Shown here: piece by piece, positions 1 through 13,800 of the stretch
Position numbering within the stretch: position 1 is the stretch's first letter
Layout: each line of letters begins with the position of its first letter
Origin: Pictodentalium vernedei
Lineage: Eukaryota > Mollusca > Scaphopoda > Dentaliida > Dentaliidae
DNA length: 64,000 bases
Direction: 5' to 3'
NCBI GenBank assembly: GCA_031216915.1
Contig: JAUFNR010000011.1
Span: 372,001-436,000, forward strand
Notes under the pieces: model-generated
Databases searched by the model: none
Told to the model about the DNA's origin: nothing
What the model saw: the letters and a program-made list of their open reading frames with translations, nothing else
Program-made: the position numbers and the translations under genes

Positions 1-294
1 TTACCAACCAGCCTACGGTCAAACGCCTCCCCACACACCCTGATCGCCACACTGCCCGGCGAACCAGAAAGAACATACAGCGTAACGAACGGCGACGCAT
101 TAAACAAAAATCAAATCTTACCAGATTGGCTGATATAGCTAGCAAGCACACAACCGACCCGGTCGTTACAAGACCCACCACGCTATTGTCCACACGACGC
201 GTGCATAGCCTGACTAAAGGAACAGTTCTACGCAACCTAAGCCGTATACTTAGTACGAAACCAGCGTGACTAGGCCTTGGCGACCCTACCGACA

Positions 295-3200
295 TTACCA
301 ACCAGCCTACGGTCAAACGCCTCCCCACACACCCTGATCGCCACACTGCCCGGCGAACCAGAAGGAACGTAGAGCGTAATGAACGGCGACGCTTTAAACA
401 AAAATCAAATCTTACCAGATTGGCTGATATAGCTAGTAAGCACACAACCGACTCGGTTGTTACAAGACCCACCACACTATTGTCCACATGACGCGTGCAT
501 AGCCTGACTAAAGGAACTGCTCTACGCAACCTAAACCATATACTTAGTACGAAACCAGCGTGACTAGGCCTTGGCGACCCTACCGACATTACCAACCATC
601 CTACGATCAAACGCCTACCCACACACCCTGATCGCCACACTGCCCGGCAAACCAGAAGGAACGTAGAGCGTAACAAACGGCGACGTATTAAACAAAAATC
701 AAATCTTACCAGATTGGCTGATATAGCTAGCAAGCACACAACCGACCCGTTCTTTACAAGACCCACCACGCTATTGTCCACACGACGCGTGCATCGCCTG
801 ACTAAAGGAACTGTTTTACGCAACCTAAACCGTATACTTAGTACGAAACCAGCGTGACAAGGCCTTGGCGACCATACCGACATTACGAACCAGCCTACGG
901 TATAACGCCTACCCACACACCCTGATCGCCACACTGCCTGGCGAACCAGAATGAACGCAGAGCGTAACGAACGGCGACGCATTAAACAAAAATCAAATCT
1001 TACCAAATTGGCTGATATAGCTAGCAAGCACACAACCGACCCGGTCGTTACAAGACCCACCACGCTATTGTCCACACGACGCGTGCGTAGCCTGACTAAA
1101 GGAACTGTTCTACCCAACCTAAACCGTATACTTAGTACGAAACCAGAGTGACTAGGCCTTGGCGACCCTACCGACATTACCAACCAGCCTACGGTCAAAC
1201 GCCTACCCACACACCCTGATCGCCACACTGCCCGGCGAACCAGAAGGAACCTAGAGCGTAACGAACGGCGACGCATTAAACAAAAATCAAATCTTACCAG
1301 ATTGGCTGATATAGCTAGCAAGCACACAACCGACCCGGTCGTTACAGGACCCACCACGCTATTGTCCACACGACGCGTGCATAGCCTGACTAAAGGAACT
1401 GCTCTACGCAACCTAAACCATATACTTAGTACGAAACCAGCGTGACTAGGCCTTGGCGACCCTACCGACATTACCAACCATCCTACGATAAAACGCCTAC
1501 CCACACACCCTGATCGCCACACTGCCCGGCAAACCAGAAGGAACGTAGAGCGTAACAAACGGCGACGTATTAAACAAAAATCAAATCTTACCAGATTGGC
1601 TGATATAGCTAGCAAGCACACAACCGACCCAGTTGTTACAAGACCCACCACGCTATTGTCCACATGACGCGTGCATAGCTTGACTAAAGGAACAGTTCTA
1701 CGCAACCTAAACCGTATACTTAGTACGAAACCAGCGTGACTAGGCCTTGGCGACCCTACCGACATTATCAACCAGCCTACGGTCAAACACCTACCCACAC
1801 ACCCTGATCGCCACACTGCTCGGCAAACCAGAAGGAACGTAGAGCGTAACGAACGGTGACGCATTAAACAAAAATCAAATCTTACCAGATTGGCTGATAT
1901 AGCTAGCAAGCACACAACCGACCCGGTCGTTACAAGACCCACCACGCTATTGTCCACACGACGCGTGCGTAGCCTGACTAAAGGAACTGTTCTACGCAAC
2001 CTAAACCGTATACTTAGTACGAAACCAGAGTGACTAGGCCTTGGCGACCCTACCGACATTACCAACCAGCCTACGGTCAAACGCCTCCCCACACACCCTG
2101 ATCGCCACACTGCCCGGCGAACCAGAAGGAACGTAGAGCGTAATGAACGGCGACGCTTTAAACAAAAATCAAATCTTACCAGATTGGCTGATATAGCTAG
2201 TAAGCACACAACCGACCCGGTTGTTACAAGACCCACCACGCTATTGTCCACATGACGCGTGCATAGCCTGACTAAAGGAACTGCTCTACGCAACCTAAAC
2301 CATATACTTAGTACGAAACCAGCGTGACTAGGCCTTGGCGACCCTACCGACATTACCAACCATCCTACGATCAAACGCCTACCCACACACCCTGATCGCC
2401 ACACTGCCCGGCAAACCAGAAGGAACGTAGAGCGTAACAAACGGCGACGTATTAAACAAAAATCAAATCTTACCAGATTGGCTGATATAGCTAGCAAGCA
2501 CACAACCGACCCGTTCTTTACAAGACCCACCACGCTATTGTCCACACGACGCGTGCATCGCCTGACTAAAGGAACTGTTTTACGCAACCTAAACCGTATA
2601 CTTAGTACGAAACCAGCGTGACTAGGCCTTGGCGACCCTACCGACATTACGAACCAGCCTACGGTATAACGCCTACCCACACACCCTGATCGCCACACTG
2701 CCTGGCGAACAAGAATGAACGCAGAGCGTAACGAACGGCGACGCATTAAACAAAAATCAAATCTTACCAAATTGGCTGATATAGCTAGCAAGCACACAAC
2801 CGACCCGGTCGTTACAAGACCCACCACGCTATTGTCCACACGACGCGTGCGTAGCCTGACTAAAGGAACTGTTCTACGCAACCTAAACCGTATACTTAGT
2901 ACGAAACCAGAGTGACTAGGCCTTGGCGACCCTACCGACATTACCAACCAGCCTACGGTCAAACGCCTACCCACACACCCTGATCGCCACACTGCCCGGC
3001 GAACCAGAAGGAACGTAAAGCGTAACGAACGGCGACGCATTAAACAAAAATCAAATCTTACCAGATTGGCTGATATAGCTAGCAAGCACACAACCGACCC
3101 GGTCGTTACAGGACCCACCACGCTATTGTCCACACGACGCGTGCATAGCCTGACTAAAGGAACTGCTCTACGCAACCTAAACCATATACTTAGTACGAAA

Positions 3201-3822
3201 CCAGCGTGACTAGGCCTTGGCGACCCTACCGACATTACCAACCATCCTACGATAAAACGCCTACCCACACACCCTGATCGCCACACTGCCCGGCAAACCA
3301 GAAGGAACGTAGAGCGTAACAAACGGCGACGTATTAAACAAAAATCAAATCTTACCAGATTGGCTGATATAGCTAGCAAGCACACAACCGACCCAGTTGT
3401 TACAAGACCCACCACGCTATTGTCCACATGACGCGTGCATAGCTTGACTAAAGGAACTGTTCTACGCAACCTAAACCGTATACTTAGTACGAAACCAGCG
3501 TGACTAGGCCTTGGCGACCCTACCGACATTATCAACCAGCCTACGGTCAAACACCTACCCACACACCCTGATCGCCACACTGCTCGGCGAACCAGAAGGA
3601 ACGTAGAGCGTAACGAACGGTGACGCATTAAACAAAAATCAAATCTTACCAGATTGGCTGATATAGCTAGCAAGCACACAACCGACCCGTTCGTTACAAG
3701 ACCCACCACGCTATTGTGTACACGATGCGTGCATCGCCTGACTAAAGGAACTGTTTTACGCAACCTAAACCGTATACTTAGTACGAAACCAGCGTGACTA
3801 GGCCTTGGCGACCCTACCGACA
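295..3822. repeat. 6-monomer tandem duplication in H0
   Basis: Bases 295-2058 and 2059-3822 are the same six monomer types in order, with a period of 1764 bp. The order is marked by taatgaacgg with gctttaaac, then accatcctacgatc, then the ATGAACGCAG monomer, then ttacaggaccc, then ccatcctacgataa, then attatcaacc. The sixth monomer of the first copy (1765-2058) is chimeric. Its left part is the attatcaacc type, and from about its position 160 it follows the type with gcgtgcgtagcc and ccagagtgac. Confidence 0.85.
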
Positions 3823-3981
3823 TTACCAACCAGCCTACGGTCAAACCCCTACCCACACACCCTGATCGCCACACTGCCCGGCGAACCAGAAGGAACGCAG
3901 AGCGTAACGAACGGCGACGCATTAAACAAAAATCAAATCTTACCAGATTGGCTGATATAGCTAGCAAGCACACAACCGACA

Positions 3982-4003
3982 CGGTCGTTACAAGACCCAC
4001 CAC
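3982..4003. other. Chimeric monomer, exchange point in H0
   Basis: Up to A3981 (ccgacacgg) the monomer follows the type at about 10884-11177. From G4004 (cacgctatt) and acaacgcg it follows the pre-anchor type seen at about 13994 and 22224. The switch keeps the 294-bp register, as expected of unequal homologous exchange. Confidence 0.75.
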
Positions 4004-5596
4004 GCTATTGTCCACACAACGCGTGCATAACCCGACTAAAGGAACTGTTCTACGCAACCTAAACCATATACTTAGTATGAAACCAGCGTGACTAGGCCTT
4101 GGCAACCCTACCGACATTACCAACCAGCCTATGGTCAAACGCCTACCCACACACCCTGATCGCCACACTGCCCGGCGAACCAGAAGGAACATAGAGCGTA
4201 ACGAACGGCGACGCATTAAACAAAAATCAAATCTTACCAGATTGGCTGATATAGCTAGCAAGCACACAACCGACCCGGTCGTTACAAGACCCACCACGTT
4301 ATTGTCCACACGACGCGTGCAAAGCCTGACTAAAGGAACTGTTCTACGCAACCTAAACCGTATACTTAGTACGAAACCAGCGTGACTAGGCCTTGGCGAC
4401 CCTACCGACATTACCAACCAGCCTACGGTCAAACGCCTACCCACTCACCCTGATTGCCACACTGCCCTGCGAACAAGAAGGAACGTAGAGCGTAACGAAC
4501 GGCGACGCATTAAACAAAAATCAAATCTTACCAGATTGGCTGATATAGCTAGCAAGCACACAACGGACCCGGTCGTTACAAGACCCACCACGCTATTGTC
4601 CACACGACGCGTGCATAGCCTGACTAAAGGAACTGTTCTACGCAACCTAAACCATATACTTAGTACGAAACCAGCATGACTAGGCCTTGGCGACCCTACC
4701 CACATTACCAACCAGCCTACGGTCAAACGCCTACCCACACACCCTGATCGCCACACTGCCAGGCGAACCAGAAGGAACGTAGAGCGTAACGAACGGCGAC
4801 GCATTAAACAAAAATCAAATCTTACCAGATTGGCTGATATAGCAAGCAAGCACACAACCGACCCGGTCGTTACAAGACCCACCACGGTATTGTCCACACG
4901 ACGCGTGCATAGCCTGACTAAAGGAACTGTTCTATGCAACCTAAACCGTATACTTAGTAAGAAACCAGCGTGACTAGGCCTTGGCGACCCTACCGACATT
5001 ACCAACCAGCCTACGGTCAAACGCCTACCCACACACCCTGATCGCCACACTGCCCGGCGAACCAGAAGGAACGTAGAGCGTAACGAACGGCGACGCATTA
5101 AACAAAAATCAAATCTTAACAGATTGGCTGATATAGCTAGCAAGCACACAACCGACCCGGTCGTTACAAGACCCACCACGCTATTGTCCACACGACACTT
5201 GCTTAGCCTGAGTAAAGGAACTGTTCTATGCAACCTAAACCGTATACTTAGTACGAAACCAGCGTGACTAGGCCTTGGCGACCATACCGACATTACCAAC
5301 CAGCCTACGCTCAAACGCCTACACACACACCCTGATCACCACACTGCCCGGCGAACCAGAAGGAACGTAGAGCGTAACGAACGGCGACGCATTAAACAAA
5401 AATCAAATCTTACCAGATTGGCTGATATAGCTAGCAAGCACACAACCGACCCGGTCGTTACAAGACCCACCACGCTATTGTCCACACGACGCGTGCATAG
5501 CCTGAATAAAGGAACTGTTCTACGCAACATAAACCATATACTTAGTACGAAATCAGCGTGACTAGGCCTTGGCGACCCTACCGACATTACCAACCA

Positions 5597-5605
5597 GCCA
5601 AGGTC
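5597..5605. other. 1-bp deletion, type 1 (293-bp monomer)
   Basis: The consensus gcctacggtc reads gccaaggtc: one base lost plus one substitution. The same event recurs at 15298, 23528, 33228, 42634, 44691 and 56448, always in the fourth or fifth monomer of the anchor series. It is one mutation copied with the unit, and a good landmark for the HOR period. Confidence 0.95.
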
Positions 5606-7349
5606 AAACGCCTACCCACACACCCTGATCGCCACACTGCCCGGCGAACCAGAAGGAACGTAGAGCGTAACGAACAGCGACGCATTAAACAAAAATCAAA
5701 TCTTACCAGATTGGCTGATATAGCTAGCAAGCACACAACCGACCCGTTCGTTACAAGACCCACCACGCTATTGTCCACACGACGCATGCATCGCCTGACT
5801 AAAGGAACTGTTTTACGCAACCTAAACCGTATACTTAGTACGAAACCAGCGTGACTAGGCCTTGGCGACCCTACCGACATTACCAACCAGCCTACGGTCA
5901 AACGCCTACCCACACACCCTGATCGCCACACTGCCCGGCGAACCATAAGGAACGCAGAGCGTAACGAACGGCGACGCATTAAACAAAAATCAAATCTTAC
6001 CAGATTGGCTGATATAGCTAGCAAGCACACAACCGACACGGTCGTTAGAAGACCCACCACGCTATTGTCCACACGACGCATGCATAGCCTGACTAAAGGA
6101 ACTGTTCTACGCAACCTAAACCGTATACTTAGTACGAAACCAGCATGACAAGGCCTTGGCGACCCTACCGACATTACCAACCAGCCTACGGTCAAATGCC
6201 TACCCACACACCCTGATCGCCACACTGCCCGGCGAACCAGAAGGAACGTAGAGCGTAACGAACGGCGTCGAATTAAACAAAAATCAAATCTTACCAGATT
6301 GGCTGATATAGCTAGCAAGCACACAACCGACCCGGTCGTTACAAGACCCACCACGCTATTGTCCACACGACGCGTGCATAGCCTGACTAAAGGAACTGTT
6401 CTACGCAACCTAAACCGTATACTTAGTACGAAACCAGCGTGACTAGGCCTTGGCGACCCTACCGACATTACCAACCAGCCTACGGTCAAACGCCTCCCCA
6501 CACACCCTGATCGCCACACTGCCCGGCGAACCAGAAGGAACGTAGAGCGTAACGAACGGCGACGCATTAAACAAAAATCAAATCTTACCAGATTGGCTGA
6601 TATAGCTAGCCAGCACACAACCGACCCGGTCGTTACAAGACCCACCACGCTATTGTCCACAAGACGCGTGCATAGCCTGACTAAAGGAACTGTTCTACGC
6701 AACCTAAACCGTATACTTAGTACGAAACCAGCGTGACTAGGCCTTGGCGACCCTACCCACATTACCAACCAGCCTACGGTCAAACGCCTACCCACACACC
6801 CTGATCGCCACACTGCCCAGCGAACCAGAAGGAACGTAGAGCGTAACGAACGGCGACGAATTAAACAAAAATCAAATCTTACCAGATTGGCTGATAAAGC
6901 TAGCAAGCACACAACCGACCCGGTCGTTACAAGACCCACCACGCTATTGTTCACACGACACGTGTATAGCCTGACTAAAGGAACTGTTCTACGCAACCCA
7001 AACCGTATACTTAGTACGAAACCAGCGTGACTAGGCCTTGGCGACCCTACTGACATTACCAACCAGCCTACGGTCAAACGCCTCCCCACACACCCTGATC
7101 GCCACACTGCCCGGCGAACCAGAAAGAACATACAGCGTAACGAACGGCGACGCATTAAACAAAAATCAAATCTTACCAGATTGGCTGATATAGCTAGCAA
7201 GCACACAACCGACCCGGTCGTTACAAGACCCACCACGCTATTGTCCACACGACGCGTGCATAGCCTGACTAAAGGAACAGTTCTACGCAACCTAAGCCGT
7301 ATACTTAGTACGAAACCAGCGTGACTAGGCCTTGGCGACCCTACCGACA

Positions 7350-10300
7350 TTACCAACCAGCCTACGGTCAAACGCCTCCCCACACACCCTGATCGCCACA
7401 CTGCCCGGCGAACCAGAAGGAACGTAGAGCGTAATGAACGGCGACGCTTTAAACAAAAATCAAATCTTACCAGATTGGCTGATATAGCTAGTAAGCACAC
7501 AACCGACTCGGTTGTTACAAGACCCACCACGCTATTGTCCACATGACGCGTGCATAGCCTGACTAAAGGAACTGCTCTACGCAACCTAAACCATATACTT
7601 AGTACGAAACCAGCGTGACTAGGCCTTGGCGACCCTACCGACATTACCAACCATCCTACGATCAAACGCCTACCCACACACCCTGATCGCCACACTGCCC
7701 GGCAAACCAGAAGGAACGTAGAGCGTAACAAACGGCGACGTATTAAACAAAAATCAAATCTTACCAGATTGGCTGATATAGCTAGCAAGCACACAACCGA
7801 CCCGTTCTTTACAAGACCCACCACGCTATTGTCCACACGACGCGTGCATCGCCTGACTAAAGGAACTGTTTTACGCAACCTAAACCGTATACTTAGTACG
7901 AAACCAGCGTGACAAGGCCTTGGCGACCATACCGACATTACGAACCAGCCTACGGTATAACGCCTACCCACACACCCTGATCGCCACACTGCCTGGCGAA
8001 CCAGAATGAACGCAGAGCGTAACGAACGGCGACGCATTAAACAAAAATCAAATCTTACCAAATTGGCTGATATAGCTAGCAAGCACACAACCGACCCGGT
8101 CGTTACAAGACCCACCACGCTATTGTCCACACGACGCGTGCGTAGCCTGACTAAAGGAACTGTTCTACCCAACCTAAACCGTATACTTAGTACGAAACCA
8201 GAGTGACTAGGCCTTGGCGACCCTACCGACATTACCAACCAGCCTACGGTCAAACGCCTACCCACACACCCTGATCGCCACACTGCCCGGCGAACCAGAA
8301 GGAACGTAGAGCGTAACGAACGGCGACGCATTAAACAAAAATCAAATCTTACCAGATTGGCTGATATAGCTAGCAAGCACACAACCGACCCGGTCGTTAC
8401 AGGACCCACCACGCTATTGTCCACACGACGCGTGCATAGCCTGACTAAAGGAACTGCTCTACGCAACCTAAACCATATACTTAGTACGAAACCAGCGTGA
8501 CTAGGCCTTGGCGACCCTACCGACATTACCAACCATCCTACGATAAAACGCCTACCCACACACCCTGATCGCCACACTGCCCGGCAAACCAGAAGGAACG
8601 TAGAGCGTAACAAACGACGACGTATTAAACAAAAATCAAATCTTACCAGATTGGCTGATATAGCTAGCAAGCACACAACCGACCCAGTTGTTACAAGACC
8701 CACCACGCTATTGTCCACACGACGCGTGCATAGCTTGACTAAAGGAACAGTTCTACGCAACCTAAACCGTATACTTAGTACGAAACCAGCGTGACTAGGC
8801 CTTGGCGACCCTACCGACATTATCAACCAGCCTACGGTCAAACACCTACCCACACACCCTGATCGCCACACTGCTCGGCGAACCAGAAGGAACGTAGAGC
8901 GTAACGAACGGTGACGCATTAAACAAAAATCAAATCTTACCAGATTGGCTGATATAGCTAGCAAGCACACAACCGACCCGGTCGTTACAAGACCCACCAC
9001 GCTATTGTCCACACGACGCGTGCGTAGCCTGACTAAAGGAACTGTTCTACGCAACCTAAACCGTATACTTAGTATGAAACCAGAGTGACTAGGCCTTGGC
9101 GACCCTACCGACATTACCAACCAGCCTACGGTCAAACGCCTCCCCACACACCCTGATCGCCACACTGCCCGGCGAACCAGAAGGAACGTAGAGCGTAATG
9201 AACGGCGACGCTTTAAACAAAAATCAAATCTTACCAGATTGGCTGATATAGCTAGTAAGCACACAACCGACCCGGTTGTTACAAGACCCACCACGCTATT
9301 GTCCACATGACGCGTGCATAGCCTGACTAAAGGAACTGCTCTACGCAACCTAAACCATATACTTAGTACGAAACCAGCGTGACTAGGCCTTGGCGACCCT
9401 ACCGACATTACCAACCATCCTACGATCAAACGCCTACCCACACACCCTGATCGCCACACTGCCCGGCAAACCAGAAGGAACGTAGAGCGTAACAAACGGC
9501 GACGTATTAAACAAAAATCAAATCTTACCAGATTGGCTGATATAGCTAGCAAGCACACAACCGACCCGTTCTTTACAAGACCCACCACGCTATTGTCCAC
9601 ACGACGCGTGCATCGCCTGACTAAAGGAACTGTTTTACGCAACCTAAACCGTATACTTAGTACGAAACCAGCGTGACTAGGCCTTGGCGACCCTACCGAC
9701 ATTACGAACCAGCCTACGGTATAACGCCTACCCACACACCCTGATCGCCACACTGCCTGGCGAACCAGAATGAACGCAGAGCGTAACGAACGGCGACGCA
9801 TTAAACAAAAATCAAATCTTACCAAATTGGCTGATATAGCTAGCAAGCACACAACCGACCCGGTCGTTACAAGACCCACCACGCTATTGTCCACACGACG
9901 CGTGCGTAGCCTGACTAAAGGAACTGTTCTACGCAACCTAAACCGTATACTTAGTACGAAACCAGAGTGACTAGGCCTTGGCGACCCTACCGACATTACC
10001 AACCAGCCTACGGTCAAACGCCTACCCACACACCCTGATCGCCACACTGCCCGGCGAACCAGAAGGAACGTAGAGCGTAACGAACGGCGACGCATTAAAC
10101 AAAAATCAAATCTTACAAGATTGGCTGATATAGCTAGCAAGCACACAACCGACCCGGTCGTTACAGGACCCACCACGCTATTGTCCACACGACGCGTGCA
10201 TAGCCTGACTAAAGGAACTGCTCTACGCAACCTAAACCATATACTTAGTACGAAACCAGCGTGACTAGGCCTTGGCGACCCTACCGACATTACCAACCAT

Positions 10301-10877
10301 CCTACGATAAAACGCCTACCCACACACCCTGATCGCCACACTGCCCGGCAAACCAGAAGGAACGTAGAGCGTAACAAACGGCGACGTATTAAACAAAAAT
10401 CAAATCTTACCAGATTGGCTGATATAGCTAGCAAGCACACAACCGACCCAGTTGTTACAAGACCCACCACGCTATTGTCCACATGACGCGTGCATAGCTT
10501 GACTAAAGGAACTGTTCTACGCAACCTAAACCGTATACTTAGTACGAAACCAGCGTGACTAGGCCTTGGCGACCCTACCGACATTATCAACCAGCCTACG
10601 GTCAAACACCTACCCACACACCCTGATCGCCACACTGCTCGGCGAACCAGAAGGAACGTAGAGCGTAACGAACGGTGACGCATTAAACAAAAATCAAATC
10701 TTACCAGATTGGCTGATATAGCTAGCAAGCACACAACCGACCCGTTCGTTACAAGACCCACCACGCTATTGTCTACACGATGCGTGCATCGCCTGACTAA
10801 AGGAACTGTTTTACGCAACCTAAACCGTATACTTAGTACGAAACCAGCGTGACTAGGCCTTGGCGACCCTACCGACA
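7350..10877. repeat. 6-monomer tandem duplication in H1
   Basis: The same 1764-bp duplication as at 295-3822, here as 7350-9113 and 9114-10877, with the same chimeric sixth monomer (8820-9113). Because H0 and H1 share the chimera, the duplication happened once and was then copied when the whole unit duplicated. H2, H3, H4 and H6 have only one ATGAACGCAG monomer each (17707, 24761, 34461, 45924). Confidence 0.85.
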
Positions 10878-13800
10878 TTACCAACCAGCCTACGGTCAAA
10901 CCCCTACCCACACACCCTGATCGCCACACTGCCCGGCGAACCAGAAGGAACGCAGAGCGTAACGAACGGCGACGCATTAAACAAAAATCAAATCTTACCA
11001 GATTGGCTGATATAGCTAGCAAGCACACAACCGACACTGTCGTTACAAGACCCACCACACTATTGTCCACACGACGCGTGCATAGCCTGACTAAAGGAAC
11101 TGTTCTACGCAACCTAAACCATGTACTTAGTACGAAACCAGCGTGACAAGGCCTTGGCGACCCTACCGACATTACCAACCAGCCTACGGTCAAACGCCTA
11201 CCCACACACCCTGATCGCCACACTGCCCGGCGAACCAGAAGGAACGTAGAGCGTAACGAACGGCGTCGAATTAAACAAAAATCAAATCTTACCAGATTGG
11301 CTGATATAGCTAGCAAGCACACAACCGACCCGGTCGTTACAAGAGCCACCACGCTATTGTCCACACGACGCGTGCATAGCCTGACTAAAGGAACTGTTCT
11401 ACGCAAACAAAACCGTATACTTAGTACGAAACCAGCGTGACTAGGCCTTGGCGACCCTACCGACATTACCAACCAGCCTACGGTCAAACGCCTCCCCACA
11501 CACCCTGATCGCCACACTGCCCGGCGAACCAGAAGGAACGCTGAGCGTAATGAACGGCGACGCATTAAACAAAAATCAAATCTTACCAGATTGGCTGATA
11601 TAGCTAGTAAGCACACAACCGACCCGGTTGTTACAAGACCCACCACGCTATTGTCCACATGACGCGTGCATAGCCTGACTAAAGGAACTGCTCTACGCAA
11701 CCTAAACCATATACTTAGTACGACACCAGCGTGACTAGGCCTTGGCGACCCTACCGACATTACCAACCATCCTACGATCAAACGCCTACCCACAAACCCT
11801 GATCGCCACACTGCCCGGCAAACCAGAAGGAACGTAGAGCGTAACAAACGGCGACGTATTAAACAAAAATAAAATCTTACCAGATTGGCTGATATAGCTA
11901 GCAAGCACACAACCGACCCGTTCGTTACAAGACCCACCACGCTATTGTCCACACGACGCGTACATAGCCTGACTAAAGGAACTGTTCTACGCAACCTAAA
12001 AAATATACTTAGTACGAAACCAGCGTGACTAGCCCTTGGCGACCCTACCAACATTACCAACCAGCCTACGGTCAAACGCCTACCCACACACCCTGATAGC
12101 CAAACTGCCCGGCGAACCAGAAAGAACGTAGAGCGTAACGAACGGCGACGCATTAAACAAAAAGCAAATCTTACCAGATTGGCTGATATACCTAGCAAGC
12201 ACACAACCGACCCGATCGTTACAAGACCCACCACGCTATTGTCCACACGACGCGTGCATAGCCTGACTGAAGGAACTGTTCTTCACAACCTAAACCGTAT
12301 ACTTAGGACGAAACCAACGTGACTAGGCCTTCGCGACCCTACCGACATTACCAACCAGCCTACGGTCAAACGCCTACCCACACACCCTGATCGCCACACA
12401 GCCCGGCGAACCAAAAGGAAAGTAGAGCGTAACGAACGGCGACGCATTAAACAAAAATCAAATCTTACCAGATTGGCTGATATAGCCAGTAAGCACACAA
12501 CCGACCCGGTCGTTACAAGACCCACCACGCTATTGTCCACACGACGTGTGCATAGCCTGACTAAAGGAACTGTTCTACGCAACCTAAACCGTATACTTAG
12601 TACGAAACCAGCGTGACTAGGCCTTAGCGACCCAACCGACATTACCAACCAGCCTACGGTCAAACGCCTACCCACACACCCTGATCGCCACACTGCCCGG
12701 CGAACCAGAAGGAACGTAGAGCGTAACGAACGGCGTCGAATTTAACAAAAATCAAATCTTACCAGATTGGCTGATATAGCTAGCAAGCACACAACCGACC
12801 CGGTCGTTACAAGACCCACCACGCTATTGTCCACACGACGCGTGCATAGCCTGACTAAAGGAACTGTTCTACGCAACCTAAACCATATACTTAGTACGAA
12901 ACCAGCATGACTAGGCCTTGGCGACCCTACCCACATTACGAACCAGCCTACGGTCAAACGCCTACCCACACATCCTGATCGCCACACTGCCCGGCGAACC
13001 AGAAGGAACGTAGAGCGTAACGAACAGCGACGCATTAAACAAAAATCAAATCTTACCAGATTGGCTGATATAGCTAGCAAGCACACAACCGACCCGGTCG
13101 TTACAAGACCCACCACGCTATTGTCCACACGACGCGTGCATAGCCCGACTAAAGGAACTGTTCTACGCAACCAAAACCGTATACTTAGTAAGAAACCAGC
13201 GTGACTAGGCCTTGGCGATCCTACCGACATTACCAACCAGCCTACGGTCAAACGCCTACACAAACACCCTGATCGCCACACTGCCCAGCGAACCAGAAGG
13301 AACGTAGAGCGTAACGAACGGCGACGCATTAAACAAAAATCAAATCTTACCAGATTGGCTGATATAGCTAGCAAGCACACAACGGACCCGGTCGTTACAA
13401 GACCCACCACGCTATTGTCCACACGACGCGTGCATAGCCTGACTAAAGGAACTGTTCTACGCAACCTAAACCATATACTTAGTACGAAACCAGCATGACT
13501 AGGCCTTGGCGACCCTACCCACATTACCAACCAGCCTACGGTCAAACGCCTACCCAGACACCCTGATCGCCACACTGCCAGGCGAACCAGAAGGAACGTA
13601 GAGCGTAACGAACGGCGACGCATTAAACAAAAATCAAATCTTACCAGATTGGCTGATATAGCAAGCAAGCACACAACCGACCCGGTCGTTACAAGACCCA
13701 CCACGGTATTGTCCACACGACGCGTGCATAGCCTGACTAAAGGAACTGTTCTATGCAACCTAAACCGTATACTTAGTAAGAAACCAGCGTGACTAGGCCT

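Larger units (their letters stand above)
1..4410. repeat. HOR unit H0, left-truncated (15 monomers)
   Basis: Fifteen monomers of exactly 294 bp. Bases 1 to about 3982 copy 7056 to about 11037 of unit H1 with very few differences, at an offset of 7055 (24 periods minus one deletion). Shared diagnostic variants include the acatacagcg and cctaagccg changes in the first monomer and the monomers carrying ATGAACGCAG (951 and 2715). After about 4003 the unit switches to the tail monomers that precede every anchor (acaacgcgtgcataaccc, then acatagagcg). It is therefore an internally shortened unit whose left part lies outside the window. Confidence 0.85.

Noticed and set aside
155-165. Dyad CGACC-C-GGTCG as an operator-like site
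   Set aside because: Short, with a one-base centre, and disrupted in many copies (ccgttcg, cccagttg, acctggtcg), so no conserved binding site is supported.
1-294. tRNA- or 5S-derived origin
   Set aside because: gcctacgg and ttagtac recall 5S rRNA, but they stand about 240 bases apart here instead of about 75, with no match between. ggttcgccggg on the minus strand resembles a B box but lacks the conserved A and has no properly placed A box.
951-1151. Plus-strand open frames of 66-145 codons (951, 2715, 5558, 8006, 38634, 60678 and others)
   Set aside because: One plus frame has a single TGA per monomer, so a frame of about 97 codons recurs automatically. Which copies look like genes depends only on chance ATG variants or loss of the TGA. 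The residues are basic and low in structure signals and match no family I know.
5587-12246. Giant minus-strand protein of 98-residue repeats
   Set aside because: The frame is open only because the period is a multiple of three. Elsewhere it is cut by unrelated stop changes (for example at 4445, 5336, 12283, 12742, 19743, 20912, 62462) and by 1-bp deletions. Substitutions show no third-position excess, and there is no start context, domain or unique flank.
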